Shown: positions 38,277-55,344 of the stretch, one piece after another
How the letters are laid out: each line of letters begins with the position of its first letter
How positions within the stretch are numbered: position 1 is the first letter of the stretch
Source: Medicago truncatula
Taxonomy: Eukaryota; Streptophyta; Magnoliopsida; Fabales; Fabaceae
Direction of reading: 5' to 3'
DNA: 64,000 nucleotides
Assembly: GCF_003473485.1 (NCBI RefSeq)
Contig: NC_053049.1
Coordinates: 9,486,001-9,550,000, forward strand
Made by a program: the position numbers and the translations under genes
The notes under the pieces: generated by a model
What the model was told of the DNA's origin: nothing
Database searches by the model: none
Seen by the model: only the letters and a program-made list of their open reading frames with translations

Positions 38277-41200
38277 ATGATGGTTGTAGATTTTCTTAGT
38301 TCTGGTCCTACCTCAACTGCAATTTCTCAAATCATAGAAACTATTGGTGAGTTTCTATGCAGTGCTAATGATGTACTTGTGAATAAAGATAGTTTTAAGG
38401 AACTTAGTTCTTATTTGGAAAGAATTGCGCCGATTTTGAAAGAATTGAGGAATGAAAAAGTGAGTGATTCTGAGGCATTCAACCGTGCCATTGATATTAT
38501 GAATCGCGAAACGAAAGCTGCAAAGCTACTTGCTCAGGAATGTGGTAAGAAGAGCAGGGTTTATTTGTTAATGAATTGTAGGTCGATTGTAAATCGGTTA
38601 GAAAATCACACGAAGGAGCTAAGCAAGGCGCTTGGTCTTCTTCCTTTATCAGCATCAGGTCTTTCAGCCGGAATATTGGAAGAAATAAAAAAGGTTTGTG
38701 ATAATATGGAGAAAGCTGGATTTAAGGCTGCGGTAGCGGAAGAAGAGATTTTAGAGAAAATCGAGTCAGGAATAAGGGAAAACAGTTTTGATCGTAAGCA
38801 TGCAAATAATTTAATAAATCTCATTGCTAAGGCTGTTGGAATTACAAATGAGAAGTCGACAATGAAGGCTGAACTTGAAGAGTTTAAGAAAGAAATCGAA
38901 AATGCTCGTGTTGATAAGAAAAAGGCTGAAGCTATGCAAATGGATCAAATCATTGCTTTGTTGGAAAGAGCTGATGCAGCCTCATCACCGAACGAAAGGA
39001 AACTGAAATACTTCGCGAAACGGCAATCTTTAGGTACTCGAATCTTGGAGCCTTTACAGTCATTTTATTGTTCTATCACACATGATGTTATGGTGGAACC
39101 TGTTGAAACTTCATCAGATCAAACATTTGAGAGAAGTGCAATAGAAAAGTGGTTTGAAGAAGGAAACAAGTTGTGTCCTTTGACATTGATTCCTTTAGAT
39201 ACGTCGGTTTTGAGACCTAACAAAACATTGAAACAATCCATAGAAGAATGGAAAGATAGAAATACAATGATTACAATTGCTACTTTGAAAGAAAAAATAC
39301 ATCAGTTTGGAGATGATGATGAAGTGATAAGTTGTCTAAAAACTCTTGAGGATTTGTGTGAGCAGAGAGAGCAACACAGGGAATGGATGATACTTGAGGA
39401 CTACATACAAGTTCTTATACAAATTCTTGGTTCGAGAAACCGCGATATAAGGAATCGTGCTCTTGTCATCCTTTGCGTTCTAGCAAAAGATAATGAAGAA
39501 GCTAAGGTACTTAAATGAAAATACTATCCATTTTCTATTTTAATACTAGTTTACACATTCGAGAACTAAACTTTCTTTTATACAGGAAAGAATTGTAACA
39601 GTTGATAATGCTATTGAATCGATCGTCCATTCTCTTGGACGACGTCAGGAGGAAAGGAAGTTAGCAGTTGCATTACTGCTTGAATTATCCAAATATGATT
39701 TGGCACGAGAACACATTGGAAAAGTTCAAGGTTGCATACTTCTACTGGTGACTATGTCTAATGGTGATGACAATCAAGCTGCTAGAGATGCAACTGAAGT
39801 ATTGGATAATCTTTCATACTCTGATCAGAATGTTATACTGATGGCAAAGGCAAACTATTTCAAGCATTTACTGCAACGTCTCTCCACAGGTTTGTTTAAT
39901 CTTTTATCTACATTAGTTGAATCATTGGTATTAGAGTTCCATTGCTAATCCTTTTTCTTATAAAAGATATGAATGCAACATAAAGGAGCATGCGTCCAAA
40001 TATCAGAAATGATATTTGACACAGAAATTTGACAACAATTTAGAAGATTAACGCCAGAACCATAACCTGTTTCTATCTCATTATCTGTGCAGGAGCAGAT
40101 GATGTAAAGATGATTATGGCCAAAACATTAGCCGAAATGGAATTAACTGACCACAATAAGGAGTCCTTATTTGTTGGTGGTGTACTTGCTCCTCTTCTTC
40201 ACTTGTTCTTGCATAATGATCTTCAGGTGAAAACAGTGGCCACAAAAGCTCTTAAGAATCTATCGAGTTTAAATAGAAATGGACTTGAAATGATTCGACA
40301 AGGGGCCGTGCGACCGTTGCTCGATCTCCTTTACCATCATAGCATACACACATCAAGTTTATGGGAAGATGTAGCAGCCATTATTATGCAACTTGCTGCG
40401 TCAACTATCTCTCAAGATATCCAAACACCGGTTTTGTTACTAGATTCTGATGATGATGTTTTTAACCTTTTCCCTTTAATCAGTGTGACACAACCTGGCG
40501 TGCAACAAAACATTATTCAGACCTTTTATGCCTTGTGTCAGTCACCTTCGTCTTCAAATATCAAGACGAAGCTAAATGAGGTATGAATCTTACTGACCAA
40601 AGTTATAAATAGTTTTTGAGCGAATATGCAGATTGATCATCGAAATTGCAAACATCGGTATAAATAGGACCTCATTTTTGCGAATCGGCAATTATATCCC
40701 CAAAATTATAAAATGTCATTCAAAATAGTCCATCTGTTAACTTCAGTTGTTAGAGGCTATGATGTGGCACATTAATTGGACATGTAAAATTGCACATTAA
40801 TCTCACATCAATGTCCAGTTTACTAGAAACTAATTTACCTATGAAATTTAGGTTATCACTGGGGCAAGTTTGTCGGTAATTGTAATTGTCTAAGTATTAA
40901 TTACTTGCAAATTAGTCTTTCAGAGACCTAAATTTTATATTCAGTTAACGTGTCACGTCATAATCTCGACAATAAAGTTAACAAATGGACTATTTTGATT
41001 GAAAATTTACAATCTTTGGTTTTTAAAGTTCATTCTCTACTATTGCATCATTCATGCACTTGTCTTTTCCAAATGTTGAAACTATTTTCATGTTTTTGTT
41101 TATGTCAATATACTATAACTAAATGAGTCCACTTATGTATGAACAGTGCTCGGCTATACCAGAATTGGTTAGGTTGTGTGAGAGTGAGAATCTAAACCTA

Positions 41201-42145
41201 AGAGCAAGTGCTATAAAGTTGTTTTCATGCTTGGTAGAAAGTTGTGATGAATCCATCATAGTAGAGCATGTTGATCAGAAATGCATCAATACTTTACTTC
41301 AGATCCTACAATCCTCATCTGATGACGAGGAAATACTTTCTGCTATGGGAATAATATGCCATCTTCCAGAAATTGATCAGATAACTCAATGGATTCTAGA
41401 TGCTGGCGTACTTCCAATCATTTATAAATATGTTCAAGACGGTAGAGACCGAGATCTTCAAAGGAGTAACTTAGTCGAGAAAGCAGTCGGTGCCTTACGT
41501 CGTTTTACGGTTCCAACACACTTGGAGTGGCAAAAAATTGTAGCTGAAACTGGTATTATAACTGTTTTAGTGCAGTTGCTTGAAAGTGGATCAACCTTGA
41601 CAAAACAAAGTGCAGCGTTATGTCTTGCTGAATTTTCTAAAAGCTCGGTTAGTCTCAGCAGACCGATTCCGAAGCAAAAAGGACTACTATGTTGTTTCTC
41701 AGCTCCAAGCGAAATTGGCTGTAAAGTTCATGGAGGAGTATGCACTGTCAAGTCATCATTCTGTCTCTTAGCTGCTGAAGCAATTGGACCACTCACAAGA
41801 AATCTTGGAGAATCTGATTATGGAGTTTGTGAGGCTTCTTTGGATGCTTTATTAACATTGATTGAAGGTGAAAAACTAGAGAGTGGTGGTAAAGTGCTTG
41901 CTAAAGCAAATGCAATACCATTAATAATAAAATTTCTTAGTTCTACTTCTCTTGGGTTGCAAGAAAAGTCTCTACATGCTTTGGAAAGGATTTTTCAGCT
42001 AGCAGAGTTCAAACAGTTATATGGAGCCTCAGCTCAAATGCCTCTAGTTGACTTAACTCAGAGGAGTAATGGTAGAGTTAGATCCATGTCAGCAAGAGTA
42101 TTGGCTCATTTGAATGTTCTTCATGATCAGTCTTCATACTTTTAA
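38277..42145 (+). CDS. U-box/ARM E3 ubiquitin ligase (PUB43/44, SAUL1-like)
   Basis: Transfers ubiquitin to substrates. Arabidopsis SAUL1/PUB44 and PUB43 act at the plasma membrane in senescence and immunity. Exons 38277-39506, 39586-39889, 40093-40580 and 41147-42145 join with GT-AG borders and correct phase to 1006 aa. Domains: N-terminal helical UND region (about 15-250, with KAALLAQEC- and YLLMNCRSIVNRLE-like motifs), U-box (about 259-330: PLQSFYCSITHDVMVEPVETSSDQTFER..CPLTLIPL..LRPNKTLKQSIEEW), then armadillo-like repeats to the C-terminus. A Cys-rich insert GLLCCFSAPSEIGCKVHGGVC is typical of this subgroup. The ORF extends 30 codons upstream, but MMVVDFLSSG fits the family start (second ATG 38280). 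It is longer than the about 800-aa Arabidopsis proteins, with extra ARM region. Confidence 0.92.
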
Positions 42146-42693
42146 GGAAAAAATGTTGGTTCAAGTTCCTTTACTGTGCAGCTAAGCTAACCATGTGGAA
42201 AAACCTTCTTTTAAGGCGTGTCAGACACCGATATGACATTGACACTTGTGACTACACACAATCACTTCTATTTCATCAAATTATTACCGATGCTATGTGT
42301 TGGTGTGGTCGTGTCTGTGTCAGAGCTTCATAGATTTTAACTTCACAACAGCTTGATTTGGTTGCACACCTGATATGATGTTCCTCAATCTTGTGACCAA
42401 AATGTCTGCATTTGGCTTGCTCTCATGAAGAATCACTTTAGCTAGCTCTTGTTTGGTCTGTTGATGTGTATATATAAAGATAGGAGCTCCATTGGACATG
42501 CATTGATTTTTTTCTTTGGGCCTGTTAGTTACCTCATATTGCTTGTACATTTGAAGATTGATTGTATTAAGATGCTATTTTTTTTTACTGTGGTGCTTAA
42601 GAAAGAAGGCCCTTTCTTGCACAATTGTACTGTATTCTTTGCTATTGAACTCATTGTGATTCTTTCTCTTACATATAATAAAGATATGGGTCC
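42146..42693. other. 3' flank of PUB gene
   Basis: Probable 3' UTR and spacer. Small frames on either strand have no recognisable protein content. Confidence 0.5.
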
Positions 42694-42875
42694 TGCTAAC
42701 CGGTGTCTCCGGGACACTGGTTAAGCATACCATAAAAGGAAATTATTACTATAAAAAGAAACTCCTTTTGAATTTATTATAAATTAATTACACAATTTTA
42801 ATGCATTAACTACTATATAATTTCCTTTTTCATATCCTTAACCAGTACCACAGAGGAACCAATTAGCATTTACCG
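42694..42875. repeat. Foldback MITE, about 180 bp
   Basis: The left end 'tgctaaccggtgtctccggg' and 'cactggttaag' are answered by 'cttaaccagtacc' and 'ggaaccaattagca' on the right. The arms also carry 'ggaaattat'/'ataatttcc'. No clear target duplication. Non-coding. Confidence 0.65.
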
Positions 42876-43816
42876 GGAGAATGTGGGCATGCAAGTATAT
42901 GTTAGCAGTAAACTCTAACTAACGTCACAATCTACTTCCACTATAACCAACTAATATCACAACTTATATTTTTTTAAAGTGTATGAAAATAAGTAATAAA
43001 AGCAAAAATATTATATGACGGATCCGATTTTCTCTTAGCCTAATTTAGTCCCCGACAAAAAATAGATTCAAACTAGTTTTTGGTATTTTTACACTGGGGA
43101 CAAAAATTAGGGCCTCTTCTAAAATGAATTAGGAAGTATTATGGTTTTATTTTTATCTGGTACTAAATTGGACCGAGAAAAAATTGTGAGAGACTAAATT
43201 AAACCTGCACTCAAAAAAATAAAGTTAAGGATTTTAAACCTGCACTCAAAAAAATAAAGTTCCAAACCTGCACTAAATTGGCCTCTTCAATGTTTAGGTG
43301 TCCGTGACTACTCTTGAAATTTGATTTTGATTTTTGTTTGGGTAGTAGTGCCGCTATGTTTTGGTGGTTTTTTTTTTTTTTTTTTTTTTTTTTATGCTTC
43401 AATCTTAACATTCTTATGCTTTGATTGTTGTGTTTAGTATACTTTCATTTTTTAGCCTAAATATATATCCTCTGCTATCTCCTTAAATAATGAAATGTGA
43501 TTAAATAGGTACATAGAAAAAAAAAATTGTACTAATTGTTTACCAATTAAACAAATAAAGCCGTTAAATTCTTTTGACCATGAGAATGAGCACCTTTAAA
43601 TTTTTTTAAAGGAGAGTTTTGTCACTCATTGCATTTTTATCTAACTCGAATGATTAGTGTTTGCAGTTGCGCGCAGAGATATCTGATTCACAAAAAAAAA
43701 ACCTATTAAAACCATATTGAAAAATGTTATTTATGGCTTTGTTTGTCCTGTGAAGTACCAAAGACGAGACCAAAACTTTCCAACGTCTTGGGAACAAAAA
43801 CTAAAAAAACATTGTA
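42876..43816. other. Spacer upstream of PPR gene with low-complexity tracts
   Basis: A short direct repeat 'aaacctgcactcaaaaaaat' occurs at about 43201 and 43237. A T-run of about 33 bp lies at 43361-43394. The PPR promoter presumably lies in the last few hundred bases. No other gene. Confidence 0.55.
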
Positions 43817-46815
43817 ATGAATCAAGTGAAACAATTTCATGGTTACACACTAAGAAATAACATAGACAACACCAAAATCCTCATTGAAAAACTACTTCAA
43901 ATCCCAAACCTAAACTATGCACAAGTACTGTTACACCATTCTCAAAAACCAACCACTTTCCTCTACAACAAACTCATTCAAGCATGTTCCTCAAAACATC
44001 AATGTTTCACCCTTTACTCCCAAATGTACCTTCATGGTCACTCACCAAATCAATACACTTTCAACTTCCTTTTCACTACATGTACCTCACTTTCCTCACT
44101 TTCCCTTGGCCAAATGATCCATACCCAGTTCATGAAATCTGGTTTTAAACATGATGTATTTGCTTCAACTGCTTTGCTTGATATGTATGCCAAATTGGGT
44201 TGTTTGAAATTTGCACGCAATGTGTTTGATGAAATGTCTGTGAAAGAGTTGGCTACGTGGAATGCGATGATGGCGGGGTGTACAAGGTTTGGTGATATGG
44301 AAAGAGCGTTGGAGTTGTTTTGGTTGATGCCTTCGAGGAATGTGGTGTCATGGACTACTATGGTATCAGGTTACTTACAGAATAAGCAGTATGAGAAGGC
44401 TTTGGGATTGTTTATGAGGATGGAAAGGGAGAAAGATGTGAGTCCGAATGAAGTTACGTTGGCGAGTGTTTTGCCGGCTTGTGCGAATCTTGGAGCACTT
44501 GAGATTGGGCAGAGGGTTGAAGTATATGCGAGGAAAAATGGGTTTTTTAAGAATTTGTTTGTATGCAATGCTGTGTTGGAGATGTATGCAAAATGTGGGA
44601 AGATTGATGTTGCTTGGAAGGTGTTTGATGAGATCGGTAGATTCAGAAATCTGTGCTCTTGGAATTCGATGATCATGGGTTTAGCTGTTCATGGACAATG
44701 TCACAAGGCCATTCAGCTTTATGATCAAATGTTGGTAAGCTACTCGCTTTACCTGTTATTCATTTCCTTCGCATTTATCATGATTAGGGGTGGGCATGGT
44801 TTGGTTAACCATATTAACCGAACCGAACCGAACCTAAGTGTTGAAATGGTTCGGAATAACCGAACCGTTTAAGGTTTGGAACTAACTGAACTGAACCAAA
44901 GTTATGGTTCGGTTAACCGTTTACTTGCTTATTAACCGAACCGAACCAAAACCAAAATTTTGAACCGAGATGTATTTTTTTATCCTTTTGCTAATTTAAT
45001 TGTGTTTTTTTGTCTTTTTAAATTTAATTGTGGGGTATTCAAAACATTATTGTTATATTAAGTGTAATCCATTGATAATAAATTAGCACTGTGTTGATAA
45101 GCATAGGCTGATGAACTCATTTACGAAAACTACAAGTTTCAGATTGTTATACATAATACATATAAGTTATACAATCAGCTCAAAGTTAATTTTGCAGGAA
45201 TTATAAATCATCTAAGCTTGAACAAATAAAGCTAGAAACTCAAAAAGTTGTTGTCACATAAAGCCAGCTACTATGTAATTTTATATGATACTCAGAAAAT
45301 TCATATCTACGGATTATCCCTTGAGATCAACTACCTTCTGCAGAAAAGCATGAAGCTACAAGCTTCACTTACCTTACATCATAATTCATAGCAGGACATA
45401 CCACAAAATGTTATTTGTTGACACATATGTTGGTGTTTTTTTAAAATGATTTATCCAAATAAAACTAGAGAAAAAGAGACATCCTGCATACGAAAAACAG
45501 TATAGAAACTCAAACTGAAACCAACACTTGAAGCAAAACACATGACATCCTGCATCCTTTATTAATAAGAGGTGTTGTGTAATTGTGTTATATGGTTATG
45601 GTTTGGTTCGGTTCGGTTTGGATAACTGTGGTTATTAATGGTTCGGTTCGGTTAATTAACTGTTATCAAAATAATGGTTCAGTTCAAAAATTTGTGAAAT
45701 GGTTCAGTTAATTTTGATATGGTTCGATTCGGTTCGGTTATTGGTTAATTTTGCCCACTGATAGACCCTTTTTTGAAGTAATTTTAGGGTCAGTTTGGAT
45801 TGGCTTATTTGAGTCTATCTACTGTGTTAGTGTTTGGGAGAGCTTATGGAAACATCTTATGACATGTCCATAATTTGTGTTCAGCTTATTTTCAAAAGCT
45901 CTCTAGGATAGCTTATGAAAATAGGTTGACTTCAATTTTATCTTTTGCTATAGAAATAGCTTATTTGAGTCTATCTACTGACATAAGCACGTGTATTACT
46001 GTTTGGGAGAGTTTATGAAAACATCTTATGACATCCATAATCTGTTTTCGGCTTATTACCAAAAGCTCTCTAAGATAGCTTATATAAAAATAGTTTGACT
46101 TTGTTATAAAAATAGCTTATAAATAAACACTTATATGAAGCGCTTAAGCAAACCTTACGAATTTCTATGTAATACTAACATTGGTGTTTCTTTGTGTCGC
46201 TAATGGTGACAGCGAGAAGGAACTTTGCCTGATGACGTGACATTCGTGGGGCTTCTCTTGGCATGCACACATGGAGGCATGGTTGAAAAAGGCAAACATG
46301 TATTCCAGTCAATGACAAGAGACTTCAACATTATTCCCAAACTAGAACATTATGGCTGCATGGTTGATCTACTTGGTCGTGCCGGGCGATTAACAGAAGC
46401 TTACGAGGTCATAAAAAGAATGCCAATGAAGCCAGACTCGGTAATATGGGGTACTTTGTTGGGGGCTTGCAGTTTCCATGGTAATGTTGAATTGGCTGAG
46501 GTAGCAGCTGAGTCTTTATTTGTACTTGAGCCTTGGAATCCAGGAAATTACGTCATTCTTTCGAACATTTATGCATCCGCTGGGAAATGGGACGGAGTTG
46601 CAAAGCTCAGAAAGGTGATGAAGGGAAGCAAAATTACAAAGACAGCTGGACAGAGCTTCATTGAAGAGGGAGGTCAACTGCATAAGTTCATTGTGGAGGA
46701 TAGATCACATTCAGAAAGTAGCGAAATTTTTGCTTTGCTAAATGGAGTTTATGAAATGATAAAGTTTGATAAAAATGAATATGAATGGCATTTGGATTTT
46801 GATTTGAACAAATAG
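43817..46815 (+). CDS. Pentatricopeptide repeat protein, PLS/E type (At5g08510-like)
   Basis: Organelle RNA-binding PPR protein of the PLS class, usually needed for C-to-U editing at specific sites. Exons 43817-44734 and 46213-46815 join in phase between DQML and REGTLPDDVTF to give 506 aa. Repeats run from about residue 45. Recognisable ones are TFLYNKLIQA, NQYTFNFLFTTC, DVFASTALLDMYAKLG, ELATWNAMMAGCTRFG, NVVSWTTMVSGYLQN, NEVTLASVLPACANLG and NLCSWNSMIMGLAVHG. The C-terminus has the E motif (VIWGTLLGACSFHGNVELAEVAAESLFVLEPWNPGNYVILSNIYA) and an E+-like tail, without a DYW deaminase domain. The layout matches my memory of At5g08510 (about 511 aa). The 1478-bp intron contains a 1-kb foldback element. 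The RNA target is not predictable here. Confidence 0.92.
44786..45768. mobile_element. hAT-like foldback element in PPR intron
   Basis: It starts 'aggggtgggcatggtttgg' and ends 'ggttaattttgcccact', with inner arms of 'aaccgaaccgaacc' and 'ggttcggttcggttt'. Length about 980 bp. It resembles the element in the subtilase intron (9896-10614) in terminal style. No certain 8-bp duplication was found and no transposase is encoded. Confidence 0.65.
45780..46165. mobile_element. MITE-like element with internal direct repeat
   Basis: 'gcttatttgagtctatctac' occurs at 45804 and 45959. 'ttatgacat', 'ccataat' and 'aaaagctctct' are repeated in both halves. The outer sequence 'gtcagtttggattggctta' and terminal 'aagcgcttaagcaaacc' fit the common legume 'tttggataaacagctta' MITE group. 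It lies in the PPR intron. Confidence 0.55.
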
Positions 46816-47436
46816 TCATAGGGAGTAGGATTCATGGTTGATGCACTAAAATGAAACCATGAAGTTTTCTACAAACCCCATTTTTGCCAAGCAAATGAGT
46901 TGGCTTAATCAGTTTATAATACTCACAAATGTAAATGAAAAATATTAGAATATCCATCATTGTGCCGTCATAGCAGAGTCATGGATTTTATTCTTTAAAA
47001 GAGCTCAAGGCCTGCCTTGAAAGATAACCATCTTTTGGATATAATGAAATTGTTCAATATTGCTACCAACATGATTTACTATCCACTATATTGGCTTTCT
47101 GATTTGGTGCTTTATGTGTGTTTGTGAAGATAGAATCATAATCCTTGTACTATAGCATAATTGCAGGTACAATAGCATGTTAAGGTACAGTAGCATTTTA
47201 AAACTGCTTTTATTGGTGTAAAAAATTTATGAGAACTTAATTGTGAGAAAATCAATACTCATGTTTTAGTAAGACTTTCTATAATGATTACAAAAGGTGA
47301 CAAATTTCTTGTCGTAAATTAATGAACTGTAATTTTCCTAAAAGTTAAAGTAAAAATTTATCAAAGAATTTGGCTTTATACTTCCAAGTCTTGTGTTGCA
47401 CTTGCATTCTGTGGTGGCCATTGAACTGAGATTTCA
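46816..47436. other. Convergent spacer between PPR and ECA2 genes
   Basis: 3' flanks of two convergent genes. No additional gene or repeat recognised. Confidence 0.55.
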
Positions 47437-51409
<3,973 letters not shown>

Positions 51410-52560
51410 TGGAACTTTCATGTGCATGTAATTCACAACTAGACATCAATAAAAGACAAAAATTAAAATAAAGATTTGTTACAACAATTGACAAACAAAT
51501 AGTAAAAAAATCTTACTGCTATCTTTGGTATTACAGTGAGTTTGCCATAATCACGGTGGCTCACATGATTCTGGTAAACTCATTGTGATACCAAACATAA
51601 ACATGTTAGAGAAGCACAAATAACACGTATTAGATTGGACACGGTCACAAATACAATCACAAGAAAGAATAAACAATATTTTATAACAAAATTAATTTTG
51701 TTTTTTTAAGATGAACAAAGTAATTGTTACAAGGCAAACATAAGAGGACAATATCATATCATACATCAAAAAACATCTTGAAAGGACATGAAATAAAGAC
51801 AAATTGCATACATCAATCACTCTTATAGAGATACAAAAATATGTTGTATGATAAAACAAGAATTTGTGTTGAGTATATATAAAAAAAGATATAAATATAA
51901 AACAAAAACAAAAACAAAAAGTTGTACCATTAGAGGAAGCAGATAAGGTTAGAATTTGTCAGCTTGGAAACCAAGCAAAGGTAAGGAATTTTCCTGGTGA
52001 GTGAGGAAACCTTTTGTGCAAGAAATTAATTGTACTTTGTGAAGACTAAGGACAAGTCACTGGTCTTTGTGTTTGAACAACTTTTAGACAAATTGTGTTA
52101 TGTTTCTGAAAGAGAATTTTGGAATATGATGCTTTCAAAATTCTTCTTCTTCTCAAGTGGAGACAGTTACTTTAGAATTTTCTAAAGAAATGTGTGAGTT
52201 GGAACAAACTGCACAACCCCACTTTCTCTTCTTTTGACTTTCTGTACTATTTAATGGTAACGTTACACACACACTTTTTTAAATCTTGTTTCTCTTTTTA
52301 TTTTCATATATTGAATCATATATAAACACTTTATAGTTTATATTTATTTATCATAGAATTCAAGCACATAGCTTTATTGCTTTCAGATTGGTCAAACTCA
52401 AACATATATAATATGAGTTATATTGTTTCTTTTTTTACAGGAATATGACTTTTATTGTTATGTAGCATGCAGTGTAAATATTTTTCACAAATACATCTAA
52501 TAAAATTATACGAACCTTCAACCCAAAAAAAAATATACGAAATTTAACTGACAAAAGAGT
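51410..52560 (-). promoter_or_regulatory. 5' UTR intron and promoter region of ECA2-like gene
   Basis: On the minus strand an acceptor occurs just upstream of the coding exon, implying a leader exon further right, possibly near 51950-52200 where 'cttcttcttctcaag'-like leader sequence lies. Exact start and leader are not determinable. Confidence 0.35.
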
Positions 52561-52562
52561 TG

Positions 52563-52670
52563 AGGTTGTTAGGTCAGAAATTGTGATCAACGTTCGAATC
52601 CTGACTCTTTTACATGTGTCTGACTTTTTAAATGGTTATCGTCTATTTTGTCAATCTATAAAAAAAAAGA
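52563..52670 (+). mobile_element. Degenerate SINE-like sequence
   Basis: A B-box-like 'gttcgaatcctg' at about 52592, an A-box-like 'ttgttaggtcag' upstream and an A-run at 52660-52668 suggest a decayed tRNA-derived SINE. No target duplication seen. Confidence 0.35.
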
Positions 52671-52906
52671 AAATTATATGGATGTACTTTGACAAAAAAA
52701 AAATTATATGAACTATATTAGTTTTTAAAATATCTCTTTATTATTTATATGGTCAAATGTGATTAAATGAATGTTTTTGGTGGTCTAAAACCATTTTTCG
52801 CAGTCGGGAAATGTGATTAAATGAATGTGTAAAAGGGTTTTGTACCAAATATAAACAAATTAATTCCATAATATATATTTGAAATTCAATATTGGTAAAT
52901 GAAATA

Positions 52907-53030
52907 CTCTCTTCGTCCCAAAATGCAAGAAAAATGAGTCAACATAAGTTGATGTATTTAGTACAAATTTTGAACCAAATATAATAATTTTTGTTGAACA
53001 ATTTTTGTTTATATTTTAAGACAAATGGAG
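52907..53030. mobile_element. Stowaway-like MITE, 124 bp
   Basis: The ends ctctcttcgtccc and the inverse 'gacaaatggag' are flanked by TA on both sides (52905-52906, 53031-53032). TA duplication with CTCCCTCCG-like ends is typical of Tc1/mariner-type Stowaway elements. Confidence 0.65.
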
Positions 53031-53034
53031 TAGA

Positions 53035-53955
53035 CAGTTATGAGATATATTTATCCTTTAAAGAAGGTTGGTAAATTCCGGTTGCAAGTCGTAAACACTA
53101 CCAATCTGAAAATGGTTTTGTTTTATAGTTCTATGTTGTGATATATTTTTAAAATTTGTATTTTATTTGACTAAGTGTTAAAAAGGAATTTTTGTTAAGA
53201 GTCAATCATAATGAAATGGGATCCAGTAGCAAACATGTGCAATATTAAACTTATTCGGTTTCAATCTAGTCACATAACATTTAAGAGTGTTTTATCATGT
53301 ATTATGGTTCTATATCATTCGAGTGATTAATGTCTACCGTTACGCGTAAAAGGTGTCTAGTTCACATTAAGAAAAATTAGTCACATAACAAAATGGCAGG
53401 AAAAAGGTTAATTAACGACAATTTCATTAAACGTGAAATAAAAAAAAATTGTATCATGTTAATGGTACGGACTTTTTCACATCTCGTCAAAAAATTAGTC
53501 ATCACATTAAAGATGAATTCTCCCCATTCAATTAAATTTTCTCCTCATCCAAGAGTCAATTAAAAAGTTCTTAATTCTTAAGCAAATATGATTATCTCTT
53601 ATTTTTATGCGAACATATGATTATCTTTTATACTTAAAAACATGAATGTTGGCACGTTAGGCAAGTCATGTAGCTACCAAAAAATATGTTAGGCCAAGTG
53701 TTACTGTCATGATTATGATACCTTATTCTTATGTAGTGCTGCAACAATGAGCATGTAATTTCTTGAAAAAAATAATGATTTTTTTTTATTAAAAAAAAAA
53801 AGGTGATTGCTTTTGCTTATATGCGACCAAACTTTATGGAGGAAGTTACATGCTCTTTTTCTTTTTTTTTTGAATAAAAGTTGCATGTTCGTTTACCACA
53901 AAAGTGTGCAACACAAAAATAATAAGGTATGCAACACTAAATAACATTATGTGAG
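53035..53955. other. Intergenic, nothing recognised
   Basis: AT-rich non-coding spacer. Confidence 0.5.
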
Positions 53956-53961
53956 TATTAT

Positions 53962-54125
53962 TTCAACAATTATTTGGTTGACAACTTTTTAGACAACCAT
54001 AATTTACAAAGGAAAAATATGTATTTAAACAAAAATCAATGCAATAGAGAGATAAAGTAAAAAATAATGTGAGTATGAGAGAGAAAATTGTCACAAAAGT
54101 TGTCACAAAATGGATGTTCAAATAT
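53962..54125. mobile_element. Small MITE family C, copy 1
   Basis: 'gttgacaacttttt' on the left is the inverse of 'aaagttgtcac'-type sequence on the right. The centre has 'aatgtgagtatgagagagaaa'-like sequence shared with 55190-55340. About 160 bp. Confidence 0.55.
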
Positions 54126-54970
54126 CATTTTTCTAACATAATATCAATTGTTTACTAAAAAAATCATTATATCAATTGTAAAAAAATATAACATTGTATT
54201 TTCTTTTTCTTTTTTACCGAAATAACATTATATCTTTGACTTTTTTTATTCTCTCTCCTCTTATTTTCTTCTTTTTCCCCTTCTTATGTGTTTACATTTT
54301 TCCTTTCAACCGTTAAATATTAAAATTTCTAATTTGTCAAAAAATATATATATAAAGGTCAGGTTAACTTGTGTCCTAAACACACAAGTTAAACAATACA
54401 AAAACAACAATTTTACATTAAAAAACATAGTATATTAGTAACTTTAAAGAAGTTGAATCTACGACTTTTAAATTCCTTAATATAGATCTTGCATGCACAA
54501 GTTAGTATTTGCCAAAAAAATGAATCTTTTATCAAAAACATAAATTTACTCCCATCCAATTATTAAATATGGTCGTGTTTATATAATCACATAAATTTAA
54601 ATATTTAACAAGTAATTTCAAGTTCCTTCAAAAAAGTAATTTCAAGTGTATTTGACTAATAGCAGTACTATATTTAATATTTGTCGTGTCTATCTTTCTC
54701 ACTTGTGGAAGCTTCCAAGCAACTTCCTTAGCCATCACCATCATGTACTAGTACTTCTTCGGCCATTGTGCTCCCATTTTTTATACCGAGAATAATCACT
54801 TTAGTTTTTGAATGAGAAAGAAATAGTCAGTGTAGTTCTTGAATACAGAGAAATAATATTTATTTTATCATTAAAATCAACACAATTAATCATTTCATTA
54901 ATTATCGTGCATAAATCTTAGTAAACAACTAGTCCTGAAGAAAGTTTACATTCTTACTAGAAAAGATAAA
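54126..54970. other. Intergenic, nothing recognised
   Basis: AT-rich spacer. No frames or repeats of note. Confidence 0.5.
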
Positions 54971-54972
54971 TA

Positions 54973-55119
54973 CTCCCTCCGGTCTTTATTATAAGAAATA
55001 ATTGATTTTTTAAATTCATTGGGTAAGTGATGTATCTAGTCTATATTTATTACGAGATACATTAGTTATTCAATAAATTTAAAAAGTCAATTGTTTCTTA
55101 TAATAAGGCCCAAAGGGGG
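54973..55119. mobile_element. Stowaway-like MITE, 147 bp
   Basis: Starts ctccctccggtctttattat and ends with the inverse 'ataaggcccaaaggggg'. TA on both sides. The inner arms ('gaaataattgattttttaaa') are complementary. Canonical layout for the family. Confidence 0.8.
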
Positions 55120-55189
55120 TATTATTTAGAGACGAATAGAGTAAGTCACAAAATATATGCATCATTATCCTATTGAGTAGTGATATATG

Positions 55190-55340
55190 TACAACTCTTT
55201 GATACAACTTTCATGACAACTTTAATTTTCTATCTTTTGATAGGTCAAAAATAATAGAGAGAGAATAAGAAGATAATGTGAGTATGAGAGAGAAAGTTGT
55301 CAAAAAGTTGTTAGAAAATGATTGGACAAATATCATTTCT
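55190..55340. mobile_element. Small MITE family C, copy 2
   Basis: 'caactttcatgacaacttt' on the left and 'aaagttgtcaaaaagttgt' on the right are inverted. The centre shares 'ataatgtgagtatgagagag' with the copy at 53962-54125. Non-coding. Confidence 0.6.
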
Positions 55341-55344
55341 CTAT